Positions 52,835-62,027 of a DNA stretch of 63,029 bases are shown here, piece after piece. Every line of letters starts with the position of its first letter. The stretch's first letter is position 1. A model generated the notes under the pieces. That model did no database searches. It saw nothing but the letters and a program-made list of their open reading frames with translations, and was not told where the DNA came from. The position numbers were made by a program, and so were the translations under genes. Origin of the DNA: Micromonospora rosaria (GTDB lineage: Bacteria > Actinomycetota > Actinomycetes > Mycobacteriales > Micromonosporaceae); contig NZ_LRQV01000025.1 in NCBI RefSeq assembly GCF_001567585.1, positions 1 through 63,029 of the forward strand, in the 5' to 3' direction.

Positions 52835-53083
52835 GTTCGCCTGCCCCCACCCGTCCTGCCGATCACGCACCAGTCGAGACTAGCCATTCAGATTATCGAT
52901 GCCGTCTACTGGTACGCGAGGACTCGGACAGGGTCACACAGCGGGTGCCATACGCCCTGCCGAGTCCGCGACTCACCTGCCTCGGTTCTTGGACCCCGAC
53001 GCGGGACGGCTGGGGGCCGTTGTTCCGCCGGAGAACCTTCCGCCATGATCTTGGCTAGCGCAGAAGCGAGGAGATCCGACAGC

Positions 53084-54235
53084 ATGAACCAGCACTACGC
53101 AGACACGATCACGGCGCTCGGCGTCGCGCTGCTTGCCGATGTTCCCGTGGTGCTGTGGGGTGATCCTGGCCAGGGTAAGAGCAGTGTCATCGAGGGGTTG
53201 GGTGAGGATCTCGGGGTCCACGTGGAGACCGTCATTGCGTCGCTGCATGAACCGACTGACTTCGGTGGCATTCCGGCGATCGACCCTGTGGCCGGGACGG
53301 CACGCAAGCTTCCACCAGACTGGGCCAAGCGGGTCGTGGAGTTCGGTATGCAGGGCAAGGGGAGCATCGTCTTCTACGACGAGATCAGCACCACCCCGCC
53401 AGCGACCCAGGCCGCGTTGCTGCGGCCGATTCTGACTGGTTGGGTGGGCGACATCAGGCTACCGGCGAGCACCCGCAGCGTCGCTGCTGCGAATCCGCCG
53501 GACATCGCCGCCGACGGCTGGGACCTGGCGCCGCCGCTGGCGAATCGTCTCTTGCACCTGGAGTGGGCGCTGCCCGCCGACGTGGTCCGCGACGGCTTCA
53601 CGATTGGCTGGCCCAAGGTGACCATTTCCCGGGTGGACGACCGAGCCGTCCAGGACGGCTTTGCCGAGGGCAAGGCGCTGATCGGCGCGTTCCTCAATGC
53701 CCGCCCGGAGTTGGTCACCAAGATGCCTGCCTCGTCCGAGGACGCTGGTCGTGCCTTTCCGACGCCGCGGAGTTGGGAGATGGCGGCGAAGCTCTATTCC
53801 ACTGCGAAGGCGGCAGGCTGCAACGACACGGTGGTCGTCATGCTCCTCAATGGAGCGATCGGTGTTCCGGCCGCGGGCGAGTTCACCGAGTTCCTCCGGA
53901 AGCTGGACCTGCCTGACCCGGAGGGCCTCCTGCACGACCCTGAGTCGTATGTGGTTCCGGTCGCTCGAGGTGACAAGGTCTTCGCGACGGCGGCGTCGGT
54001 GTTCACTGCCATGTCCCGGGAGATCACCGGGGAGCGTTGGCTGGCCTGCGGCACAATCCTCGCGAAGATCGCTGACGCCGGTCTTGCCGACATGGCGTTC
54101 ATGTATGCGCGGCGGTGGGCGCAGAACGATGTACGCCCGAGGGGTGCACTGCCAACGCAGGAGCACATGCGCGCACTCGCGCCGATCCTCACTGAAATGG
54201 GGCTGCTGACCAGAGGCGTTGCAGCGCCGGCCTGA
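53084..54235 (+). CDS. MoxR-type AAA+ ATPase
   Basis: A 383-residue ATPase. Walker A GDPGQGKSS near residues 26-34, Walker B SIVFYDEIS near 94-102, sensor-type AANPPD near 130, and ANRLLHLEW after it. Length and layout fit AAA_5/MoxR ATPases that pair with VWA proteins and remodel targets. AGGAG lies ten bases before ATG 53084; ATG 53045 is in frame but less well placed. The VWA/HExxH gene begins 50 bases after its stop. The usual partnership of MoxR and VWA proteins is well established; the target is unknown. Confidence 0.85.
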   Translation: MNQHYADTITALGVALLADVPVVLWGDPGQGKSSVIEGLGEDLGVHVETVIASLHEPTDFGGIPAIDPVAGTARKLPPDWAKRVVEFGMQGKGSIVFYDEISTTPPATQAALLRPILTGWVGDIRLPASTRSVAAANPPDIAADGWDLAPPLANRLLHLEWALPADVVRDGFTIGWPKVTISRVDDRAVQDGFAEGKALIGAFLNARPELVTKMPASSEDAGRAFPTPRSWEMAAKLYSTAKAAGCNDTVVVMLLNGAIGVPAAGEFTEFLRKLDLPDPEGLLHDPESYVVPVARGDKVFATAASVFTAMSREITGERWLACGTILAKIADAGLADMAFMYARRWAQNDVRPRGALPTQEHMRALAPILTEMGLLTRGVAAPA

Positions 54236-54285
54236 CCTGGCCGAGCCATCGACATGACGTAGGCACGCTGGACGGGATCGCACTC

Positions 54286-56184
54286 ATGGCAAATGTCAGC
54301 AAGGACGCCGCGCTACGGCTGGCCGCTGGCCGCGCCGTCGCGGGGGAAAAGTTCCCATACCTGCGCACAGCGCTGTTCGCCATGGCCCCAGTCATTACCG
54401 GCGCGGTGAAGACGTGCGCGGTGGACCGGCGCTGGCGCATGTACGCGAACCCCGACTTCGTGCTCAACCTCACCGTCGAGGAGGTGGCGGGAGCATGGCT
54501 CCACGAACTCGGTCATGTGATCAACAAACACGCCGAGCGGTGGACGTTGCTCATGGCGCCGGAGAGGCACCACCCGCTATACAACACCGCCAGCGACGCC
54601 GCCATCAACGAGACACTGCGTGACGCCGGCACCGTGCTGCCTCCCACAAAGGCATACTTCTGGGAGCACATCCCCGGCGCACGCCGCGGCATGACCGCAG
54701 AACAGATGTACCGGCTCCTGCTCGACACCCCCGCCGCCACCGAGCTGACCCGCCATGAAGCCGATCTCGTCCTGCTGCCGGACCGGCTCCGTGCAGGCCA
54801 CGGCCCGGGAACGAAAATCGCTGCCCGGTCCCGGAGGGGAATCTTCGCCGGACACACGACGGTGACGATAGTCGACGACGGCGGGCGCACGGTCTTCGAG
54901 GAGCCGAGCGCGAAGGTCCACGACCTCACCACCATCTCCTTCGACCTGAGGCGGAGCCTGCCCGGCGGCATCTATGAGGTGTCGGTCACCTGCGGCACTG
55001 ACAGCGCGCAGGCGCGGCTATCGGTCACGGCACCGTCCATCACCCTGCTACCGGATAACGTCGTACGGGGTTACCGAGTACCCTCCAAAATCACGATTGC
55101 GGGCGACGACACCCGGTTCGCCGACGGTTTGGCCGTCGCCGTCCTCGACGCCGACGGCAAGGTGATTCCCTCGGCGGTGACCGAGGTGCAGGTGGTCTCC
55201 GCACAGCACGTCGACTTCCGGCTCGCAGCCGTGCCGGACGGTCTCTATACGGTTCGAGCCACCACCAGCCGCGAGGCGTACGAAGCTGCGCTACCTGTGG
55301 GGGTTCCGGGAACGACGAACGGCGTGAGTGACCTGGACGGCACCGACGCGTCAGACCCGCAGGAGAGCAACGTCAACCGTGGCGAGCTTGGCCAGGAGAA
55401 CCAGGGTGACGGCAACGGTGAACAACGCGACGACTGCGGCTCAGGATCGGGCGGCAGCCAGCGGCCCTGGGAGAAGGACGGCCCTGGTGACGACGTCGAC
55501 GACGGGAGTGTCAGCGAAGGTCGGGCCGAGATGATCCGTCGCCAGGTCGCCAAGGAAATTAAGACCCACCAGCAGGGTATCGGCAACGTACCAGCCGGCT
55601 GGCTCCGGTTTGCCGACGAAGTCCTCACACCCAGAGTCGATTGGCGCAGAGAGCTGCACAGCGTGGTCAGCCGCGCCAGGGCCACAATCGCCGGCCTGCG
55701 AGATTACACCTTCGCTCGTGTTTCGCGCCGCGCCAGCTCCACGCCCGGTATCGCGCTGCCGGCGATGCGGCAGCCGCGTCCGCCTCGCCTAGACATCGTC
55801 ATCGACACCTCAGCCTCGGTCTCTAACCGCATGCTCGCCCAGGTCAAGGCCGAGATCAAAAGAATCGTCAAGCACATGCGGGGCGAGAACGTACGGGTGT
55901 TCTCCTGCGACGTGGCCAGCACTTCGGCCCGGCGGGTGCGCCGCATCGAGGACATCGAGTTGGTCGGCGGCGGAGGCACCGACATGCGGGTCGGTCTCGC
56001 CGCCTCGGCAGCGCTGCGGCCCAGGGCCGACATCGTCATCGTGGCGACCGACGGTGACACGCCATGGGACGACATCCCGCCAGACAGAAACCCGCAAGCC
56101 CGCTACGTCACCCTGCTACTGGACGGCGACCGCGACACGGTTCCACCCTGGATGCGCAAGATCATCGTGGCGGAACCGGACTGA
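54286..56184 (+). CDS. DUF2201-like protein: zincin-type HExxH domain plus VWA domain
   Basis: A 632-residue protein. The N-terminal region has AGAWLHELGHVINKHAERW (H73, E74, H77), a zincin metallopeptidase motif as in DUF2201_N. Residues about 180-345 are an inserted pair of Ig-like beta domains (TVTIVDDGGRTVFEEPSAKV; ITIAGDDTRFADGLAVAVLD), unusual for this family. An acidic, low-complexity linker (about 345-410) follows. The C-terminal VWA domain has the MIDAS motif LDIVIDTSASVSN (D507) and VGGGGTDMRVGLA. It follows the MoxR ATPase gene, and the two should form a functional pair. Protease activity is plausible but not shown. Confidence 0.8.
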   Translation: MANVSKDAALRLAAGRAVAGEKFPYLRTALFAMAPVITGAVKTCAVDRRWRMYANPDFVLNLTVEEVAGAWLHELGHVINKHAERWTLLMAPERHHPLYNTASDAAINETLRDAGTVLPPTKAYFWEHIPGARRGMTAEQMYRLLLDTPAATELTRHEADLVLLPDRLRAGHGPGTKIAARSRRGIFAGHTTVTIVDDGGRTVFEEPSAKVHDLTTISFDLRRSLPGGIYEVSVTCGTDSAQARLSVTAPSITLLPDNVVRGYRVPSKITIAGDDTRFADGLAVAVLDADGKVIPSAVTEVQVVSAQHVDFRLAAVPDGLYTVRATTSREAYEAALPVGVPGTTNGVSDLDGTDASDPQESNVNRGELGQENQGDGNGEQRDDCGSGSGGSQRPWEKDGPGDDVDDGSVSEGRAEMIRRQVAKEIKTHQQGIGNVPAGWLRFADEVLTPRVDWRRELHSVVSRARATIAGLRDYTFARVSRRASSTPGIALPAMRQPRPPRLDIVIDTSASVSNRMLAQVKAEIKRIVKHMRGENVRVFSCDVASTSARRVRRIEDIELVGGGGTDMRVGLAASAALRPRADIVIVATDGDTPWDDIPPDRNPQARYVTLLLDGDRDTVPPWMRKIIVAEPD

Positions 56185-56610
56185 CGGGACGCAATGCGTC
56201 GGCCACGGCGCGCAGGCTCTCCGCGTACCGCAACGTGCTCCGCTCGTAGCCAGTTCTGCAGGGGCTTGTGGACGCCCGCTGCATAGGTCCATGGCACGCG
56301 CGACGCGACGCCGGACGACTGCAGCAGATCAACACCCACTGGCTGCTTCACACCACTTCGACGTGGGTGGCGAGAAACCTTGGCTACGCCATCACACGGG
56401 CCTACGCCGGCAGCCAGCGGTGGCGACGCCGGCACGACCGCCATCTACGTCGGCGCGACCATTCACGAGGCGGCCGCAGCGCTTGTGGCGCTGACCAGCG
56501 AACCGCATCCGCTTGCAGGACTGGAGGCCGGAGCGGGTCCTGGCGGGTGACTCTGGGCCCACCCCGGCCGGTGCACTGCCTATTGGACCTGATGAGCATC
56601 AGTGCAGGGC
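56185..56610. other. Region between the VWA gene and the IS630 element
   Basis: About 425 bp. A plus frame near 56401-56550 reads SGGDAGTTAIYVGATIHEAA then AALVALTSEPHPLAGLEAG with good coding character and a stop at 56548-56550, but no convincing start. It may be the 3' end of a gene cut by rearrangement. Nothing else recognised. Confidence 0.35.
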
Positions 56611-57766
56611 TACAGAATCTGAAAGGCCAGCTTGGTCCACTGTGATGCGTGGTCTCGCTGGTTGCGGGTAGGTCGATGAGTATGAGGTATCCCGATGGTG
56701 GTGGTCTGTCCGCCCGGGGGCGGGCCAAGCGTGAGGCGGTGCGGCGGCAGGCCGCCGGGTGGTTCGCCGACGGGGTGTCGGTGCCGGAGATCGCTGCGCG
56801 GCTTCGGGTCTCGCAGACCGCCGTGTACGGCTGGCGGCAGCAGTGGCGGGCCGGAGGTGAGGACGCCCTGGCATCGAAAGGGCCCGGTGGTTCCCGGTGC
56901 CGCCTCGACGAGCCTCGGCTGCGGCGTCTGGCCGACGCCCTGGATGAGGGGCCGTCCGCGCACGGGTTCGGTGACGATCAACGCTGGACGTTGGCGCGGG
57001 TGTCGGACCTGATCGCCCGCCTGTTCCACACCCGGTACACGCTGCGTGGCACCCTATCTGCTGCACCGTATCGGCTGGTCGGTGCAGGTCCCGAAGCATC
57101 GGCCGGTCGAACGCGACGAGGCGGCGGTCATGACGTGGCAGCGGGAGGTGTGGCCGGCGGGAAAAGGGTAGCGGCGCAGCGCGGGGCGTGGATCGTCTTC
57201 GAGGACGAGACCGGTCAGACGCTGCGCCCACCCAAGGCCCGAACCTGGGGCCGACGCGGTCATGCGCCGGCCGTGCCGAACCTCCGGCAAGGGCTCCGGG
57301 CGGATCTCCATCGCGGGCCTGACCTGCTACAAGCCCGGCCGACGCCCTCGCCTGATCTACCGCACCATCACCCGCCGTGGCCGCAAGGGTGAGCGACGCA
57401 GTTTCGCCGAAGCCGACTACATCGCCCTGCTCGACGCCGCCCACCAGCAGCTCGGCGGCCCGATCGTCCTCGTGTGGGACAACCTCAACACCCACATCAG
57501 CGCGGCTATGCGGCAGATGATCGCAGGCCGGGACTGGTTGACCGTGATCCGGCTGCCCGCCTACGCCCCGGACCTCAACCCCACCGAAGGCGTCTGGTCG
57601 CACCTCAAGCGCAGCATCGGCAACCTTGCCGTCACCGGCGTCGACCACCTACTCGCCATCATCAAGAACCGGCTAAAACGTGTGCAATACCGCCCCGACC
57701 TCCTCGACGGCTTCCTCGCTCACACCGGTCTGACCCTCGACTCAACCTAGGCTTTCAAAATCTGTA
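56611..57766 (+). mobile_element. IS630-family insertion element, decayed
   Basis: About 1.16 kb bounded by imperfect inverted ends. The left end reads CTACAGAATCTGAAAGGCC at 56610-56628; the right end, on the minus strand, reads CTACAGATTTTGAAAGCC (57767-57750). A TA lies at each outer edge, the usual IS630 target. Inside is a frameshifted transposase gene. It separates the MoxR/VWA genes from the large nuclease-tailed gene starting at 57806. Confidence 0.8.
56676..57750 (+). pseudogene. IS630-family transposase with frameshifts
   Basis: Pieces of one transposase in shifting plus-strand frames. The HTH part VPEIAARLRVSQTAVYGWRQ is in frame with ATG 56676. The frame changes near 57050, where IGWSVQVPKHRPVERDEAAV is in another frame, returns near 57165 for IVFEDETGQTLRPPKARTWG, and changes again near 57280 for LVWDNLNTHI and YAPDLNPTEGVWSHLKRS. 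The DDE residues are thus present but split. The enzyme should be inactive unless programmed frameshifting operates, which three shifts make unlikely. Confidence 0.85.
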
Positions 57767-57805
57767 GTTGGCCCGCGCGGAGCGTGATCACGCAGGATTG
57801 GCGCC

Positions 57806-60800
57806 GTGAACGCCACTCGCTACCAACTCACCGGCGCCCGTATCGACGCGGGGATTCAGCCACGATGGGCCGTGATCGATCGGGTGCTTGCGTCCTTCGC
57901 GGGCAAGTCCATCCTCGTATTGATCGCTGCGGCACTCGACTCCCCGTCGTGCCGTCCCTGGGAGTACCACCTGACATTGCTGTGGGGACGAGCACTGCGA
58001 CGGACACCGTCCGGCGGTATCGATGCTCAGCCCGCGGACCTGGTCCGCTTGGTCGAGAGTGCGTTGCGCGCTGCGCCGTTCCGCGCGCCCGAGATGTCCT
58101 GGACACCCAATGATCCTCGCCGCGTGGTTGGCTTTACCTTCGGAGGCCGCCGCTGGCGGGTTCACCCCGGCGATTTCGACCATCCCGTGGTGCTGATTCG
58201 CCAGTTGGAACAGACCGCACGAGCGGTGGACGAGAACGTAGTGGCCCGCATGGGTTTTTCCCTCAGTGACGTCCTTGAGGTCTGCCTTGCGCATGGCGAC
58301 CACATCATCGAGGGGCTCGCGCCAGCCTGGCAGGCAGGCCCTGAGGCTGGCGCTGCTGCGCCTCGTGTCGGTGACGCTGAGGTGTCGGCAGTCCGGCGGC
58401 TGGTCGACGCCGAGCCTTTCGGATGGATTGACCAGTGCAGTAAGCCTGCGGCCGCCCGGCGGGCGCTGACCTGGCTGACCCGCAACAGTCAGCATCTGCG
58501 TATGCGCCACAATGCCGACGAGGCAACGCTCGGGCCAGTCCTGCGAGTGTCCACCGAGCATCGGCACGTCGGAGTGCCGGCCTGCTTGGCGCTGAGCGCA
58601 GCGGTCGCCGCCACCCGGTATCTCGCGGAGATGGTCGGCGACGCCGGCGACGCCGCAGTGCAGTTACACGCGCGCACGTGGTCGCACACTGTAGACCTGC
58701 TCTCGCGGCGACTGGTGAGCCGCGGTGGCCAAACGCCCAAACCAGCACCCGTCCGACCGGTCATTGAGGGCCCGCGGTTCCGTATCGCGGTGGTCAGCGG
58801 CGTGAGTGCTGCCGGGCTGCAAGGAGGCATCGCCTGGGGCAAGAAGCTGCTGTCGGTCGACACTGCAACGACGCACAACACCGCCCAAGGCTCTGGTGGC
58901 CGTTCTGCAATCCTGGAACGGCCGGTTGCGAAGGTCATCGTCTACGGAGGGCCGGCGAACGTCGTGGCACAGATGGTCGGCGAAGCCGTCGTCCTCCACG
59001 TTGAGGAACTCGCCGAGATGCTCGCCGAGTGCGGTGGCGACCTTACCACCGTGGCCTGCTTCCTCGAAGACCTCGCGTTCCATCCCGGCTACACCGATGT
59101 CGCGTTCGTCGACATCTTCGACGTCTGGCGAGCGTGGAAGGAGCACGGCTCGATCGGACCGGTCACGGTGGGGGCACCACGGCAGTGTTTGGCCGTTGCG
59201 CCGGCGACATCGGACGAGACGTGGGAGAGGGCGGCGTCGTGGGAGGACGTCGACGCCGTGCTGGCCGAGGCCGGCATCAGCGCGGAGCACATAGACTGGC
59301 CCTTCGCGCGTGGTGACCAAGGTGATGGCGCCGACCTGTTCTACAAGCCGGACAGCCCGGCGATGTTGGTCAACGTCAACCCGCCCGTCGTTCTCGAAGT
59401 CGACCTCAATGACGCCGTCACGCTGCACACTCATCCCGACGCGGTCGTGGGATTCGCCGACAGCCTGCGCCTACACCTACGCAAGCCGGCCATCAGTAAA
59501 CACGTGCGCGACGGGACGGGTCGAACACGGCGGCTGGCCCTGGTCTGGCTCCCGGACACGTCATTCGAGCACACTGAAGGCGCTCTCGCGTTCGTGCGGG
59601 TCGACCCGAACTTGCGGCAGATCGCTCTTGTCATGGCAGCAGGGCTGTTCGACATGCTCGCCGACAACCCGGCATCTGCATATGAGCTGATTGGCGAAGG
59701 GCTGGAACGCGGCCTCACCGCGCTGGGTACCGGCCACGAAGCAAGCAGGTTCGAACCGTCAGCATTCCGATCGGCGTGGCGGGCGGCGGGGCCCTTCATG
59801 ACCGTGCACCGACAGGTGGAGGCACTTCCACTGGTAGCGCGCAACGACGGCCTCCCGCGATCGGCGGCGGTACACACCCGGGCCAATCGGAGAGCCGTCA
59901 CCGCCGTTCTGCGCCGCCGAACCCCCGACGGCGTCTTTCTCGGCCCGGACGCACTGCGGATGTGCGAAGAATTCATCCTGCCGGCGGTTCAGGAATCGCT
60001 GTACGACCTAACGTGCCAGTTCGATCGCACGGTGACGTTGGCCGTCGCCGCCCGGGTCAACGACGCCCACGCCACCGCCTACCGTAGCGCCCAGCAACTT
60101 GCCGTCGCCCTCACCGGGCCCTGGGCGCACAACTGGCACGAGATTGCCATCACTGACGATCAGTACCAGCAGACCCACGCCTTGGAGACCCTCCTCGAGT
60201 CCCTTCTCGCCGAACCACCCGTAGGCAGCGCCGTCGCCGACGAGCTCGACGTCGGTGAGATCACCGCGCTGGCGCACCGGCTGGCGGTCACGGCAGCCGT
60301 GGTCCGCGGCTACACCGACCGGCTGCACGGCCTGCGCCTTACCATCAGCCGCGGCATGTTCATGGTCGAACCAGATTGGTCCGACCATGACGATGCCGAG
60401 CGCGTCGAGATCGACCTCGCCGCCTATACCGACCACCGCCGCGCGGCCCGTCTCATCCCAGCTGTCAGTCAGCCGGCTGGCGCCGTCGACGACCACCAGG
60501 ACGACGACTCCGGGCTCCTCAGAAACTCACCGCCGGGACATCGGTACCAGGTCCCCTTCACCCCTATTCACGGACGGCTGCCAGTCAAACTGCAACGAGT
60601 CGATGATCGACTCCGCGATCACTGGGGGACGGGTCTCGACGGTATACGTGCCGTCCTCGGCGTGGCCGTCGACTGGGCCACCGACGCTTCCGGCGTACAA
60701 GCGGTAAGCCGTGCCGAGCTCGTCGATGCCGTCGCGCAATGGTCCGAGCTCAGCCTGGCGCAGGTTGAGGCAGCCGTCGACCGGCTCACCCTGTCCGGTG

Positions 60801-61516
60801 ACCACCTGCGCGAGGCGGGCCCGCTGCGATTCCTCGACATTGAGCGGCGCGCGCATCGCCTCGCCTTGCGCCCGCTCGTCGACGTCGATAAGCAGTTGTT
60901 GATCTTGCCGTGGCGGTTGCTCGACACGCAGCGTCTGTTCGACGCTTACCTACACCGGTCACGGCTGCCGTTCGCCCACCGGGACCTTCCGCCCGGCGTC
61001 GCCGACATGATGAGCGCCCATCGGCAGGAGTTGAACGCCCAGCTTGAGGAGCTCGTCCACGGCGTCGTCGCCGCGACGGGGTTGCCATGCCGCACGCATG
61101 TCGAGGTGGCCGAGCTCAAGCGTGCTGGCATCCCGGAACCGCTCGGGGAGGTGGACCTGGTGGTCGCCGATTCGGCCACAGGCCGACTGTGGGTCGGCGA
61201 GGTCAAGGACCCAATCGCGGCGTTTAGCACGGAAACTCTCCGGAACCACGTCCGTAAGTTCTACCGCGGCCCGAAGCCGTATGTGCCGCGGCTGCTTGCC
61301 AAGGCCGCACAGATCCGCGAGGCCGCGCGAGGCGTCGCCGTGCTGGTCGGCGGTCCCGACCGGGCAAGGTGGCGCGTGGTGCCGATCCTGGCGACCCGCG
61401 ATGTGGAACCTGCCGCGTTTGTCGCCGAACCGCAGGTGCCTTTCGCACTTCCGCACCAACTGCCGGACATCTTGAGAGCCGACGTCGACCCAGCGCCGGG
61501 GCCCGTTCCCCTATGA
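57806..61516 (+). CDS. Large protein with C-terminal PD-(D/E)XK-like nuclease motif
   Basis: A 1236-residue protein of unknown family. The first 900 residues show no enzymatic motif I can name; recognisable stretches include VAKVIVYGGPANVVAQMVGE near 373 and FILPAVQESLYDLTCQFDRT near 723. The last 170 residues carry LGEVDLVVADSATGRLWVGE followed by VKD: D1117, then E1132-V-K1134, matching the D...ExK core of restriction-type nucleases. A helix (ETLRNHVRKFY) and basic KPYVPRLLAKAAQIRE follow, as in that fold. GTG 57806 has AGGA eight bases upstream and lies only 39 bp after the IS630 end. It is probably an effector nuclease of the local defence locus; partners unproven. Confidence 0.6.
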   Translation: MNATRYQLTGARIDAGIQPRWAVIDRVLASFAGKSILVLIAAALDSPSCRPWEYHLTLLWGRALRRTPSGGIDAQPADLVRLVESALRAAPFRAPEMSWTPNDPRRVVGFTFGGRRWRVHPGDFDHPVVLIRQLEQTARAVDENVVARMGFSLSDVLEVCLAHGDHIIEGLAPAWQAGPEAGAAAPRVGDAEVSAVRRLVDAEPFGWIDQCSKPAAARRALTWLTRNSQHLRMRHNADEATLGPVLRVSTEHRHVGVPACLALSAAVAATRYLAEMVGDAGDAAVQLHARTWSHTVDLLSRRLVSRGGQTPKPAPVRPVIEGPRFRIAVVSGVSAAGLQGGIAWGKKLLSVDTATTHNTAQGSGGRSAILERPVAKVIVYGGPANVVAQMVGEAVVLHVEELAEMLAECGGDLTTVACFLEDLAFHPGYTDVAFVDIFDVWRAWKEHGSIGPVTVGAPRQCLAVAPATSDETWERAASWEDVDAVLAEAGISAEHIDWPFARGDQGDGADLFYKPDSPAMLVNVNPPVVLEVDLNDAVTLHTHPDAVVGFADSLRLHLRKPAISKHVRDGTGRTRRLALVWLPDTSFEHTEGALAFVRVDPNLRQIALVMAAGLFDMLADNPASAYELIGEGLERGLTALGTGHEASRFEPSAFRSAWRAAGPFMTVHRQVEALPLVARNDGLPRSAAVHTRANRRAVTAVLRRRTPDGVFLGPDALRMCEEFILPAVQESLYDLTCQFDRTVTLAVAARVNDAHATAYRSAQQLAVALTGPWAHNWHEIAITDDQYQQTHALETLLESLLAEPPVGSAVADELDVGEITALAHRLAVTAAVVRGYTDRLHGLRLTISRGMFMVEPDWSDHDDAERVEIDLAAYTDHRRAARLIPAVSQPAGAVDDHQDDDSGLLRNSPPGHRYQVPFTPIHGRLPVKLQRVDDRLRDHWGTGLDGIRAVLGVAVDWATDASGVQAVSRAELVDAVAQWSELSLAQVEAAVDRLTLSGDHLREAGPLRFLDIERRAHRLALRPLVDVDKQLLILPWRLLDTQRLFDAYLHRSRLPFAHRDLPPGVADMMSAHRQELNAQLEELVHGVVAATGLPCRTHVEVAELKRAGIPEPLGEVDLVVADSATGRLWVGEVKDPIAAFSTETLRNHVRKFYRGPKPYVPRLLAKAAQIREAARGVAVLVGGPDRARWRVVPILATRDVEPAAFVAEPQVPFALPHQLPDILRADVDPAPGPVPL

Positions 61517-61589
61517 CAGGTGAAACTTCAGCGGACCGGTTATCCGCGCCGACATGCGTTCGTCGACGTGCAGCTGACCGTGCGCGTTC

Positions 61590-61770
61590 GAGTCGCTCAA
61601 TGCTTCGGTTCCGGCAGGCCACCCGCCGCTGCGGGCACTTCCCCAATGAGCAGGCCGCTCTCAAGGTGCTCTACCTGCGCATTCGCAGCCCGCGGCCGAA
61701 CCAGGCTAACGTCCCCAAGCCGACCCGCACCGCAGCCGCCCAGCGGCGAGGAGCGGAGGCGGCGCGGTAG
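61590..61770 (+). pseudogene. IS256-family transposase C-terminal remnant
   Basis: The plus frame encodes RFRQATRRCGHFPNEQAALK followed by VLYLRIRSPRPNQANVPK. This is the conserved C-terminal end of IS256-type transposases (RRRGHFP.EQAALKVLYL.IR). Nothing of the catalytic domain precedes it. Confidence 0.7.
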
Positions 61771-61907
61771 GCATGTAAGCTGAACGCCCCCGTCGGACGC
61801 CTATGACCATCGACTTGGCGGATCATAGGCATCAGGCTGGTCCCGTTCATCCGTACCTACCTGGCCCTGTTCATCCGTACGCCGACACATGCACACTGAT
61901 CACGAAA

Positions 61908-61964
61908 CAGCCCTTGGCTATTGATCATCTTCCCTCGGCAAGAAGAATGATCAACCAAGGGCTG
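61908..61964. repeat. Long imperfect hairpin, probable IS terminus or terminator
   Basis: Arms CAGCCCTTGG (61908-61917) and CCAAGGGCTG (61955-61964) are perfect, and inside them TTGATCAT (61921-61928) pairs with ATGATCAA (61947-61954). An extra CTA sits in the left arm. An ATG with a short frame (MISWRRRPAAIA) follows and is cut by the IS5 insertion zone. It may be the end of a lost insertion element. Confidence 0.6.
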
Positions 61965-62027
61965 CCACCATGATCAGCTGGCGTCGTCGACCGGCCGCCA
62001 TAGCTTAAAGATCAAGTTAGCGGCTTA

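Noticed and set aside
52523..53083. Long N-terminal extension of the MoxR ATPase
   Set aside because: It is antisense to the triple-module gene and lacks domain character; ATG 53084 has AGGAG upstream and precedes the AAA domain directly.
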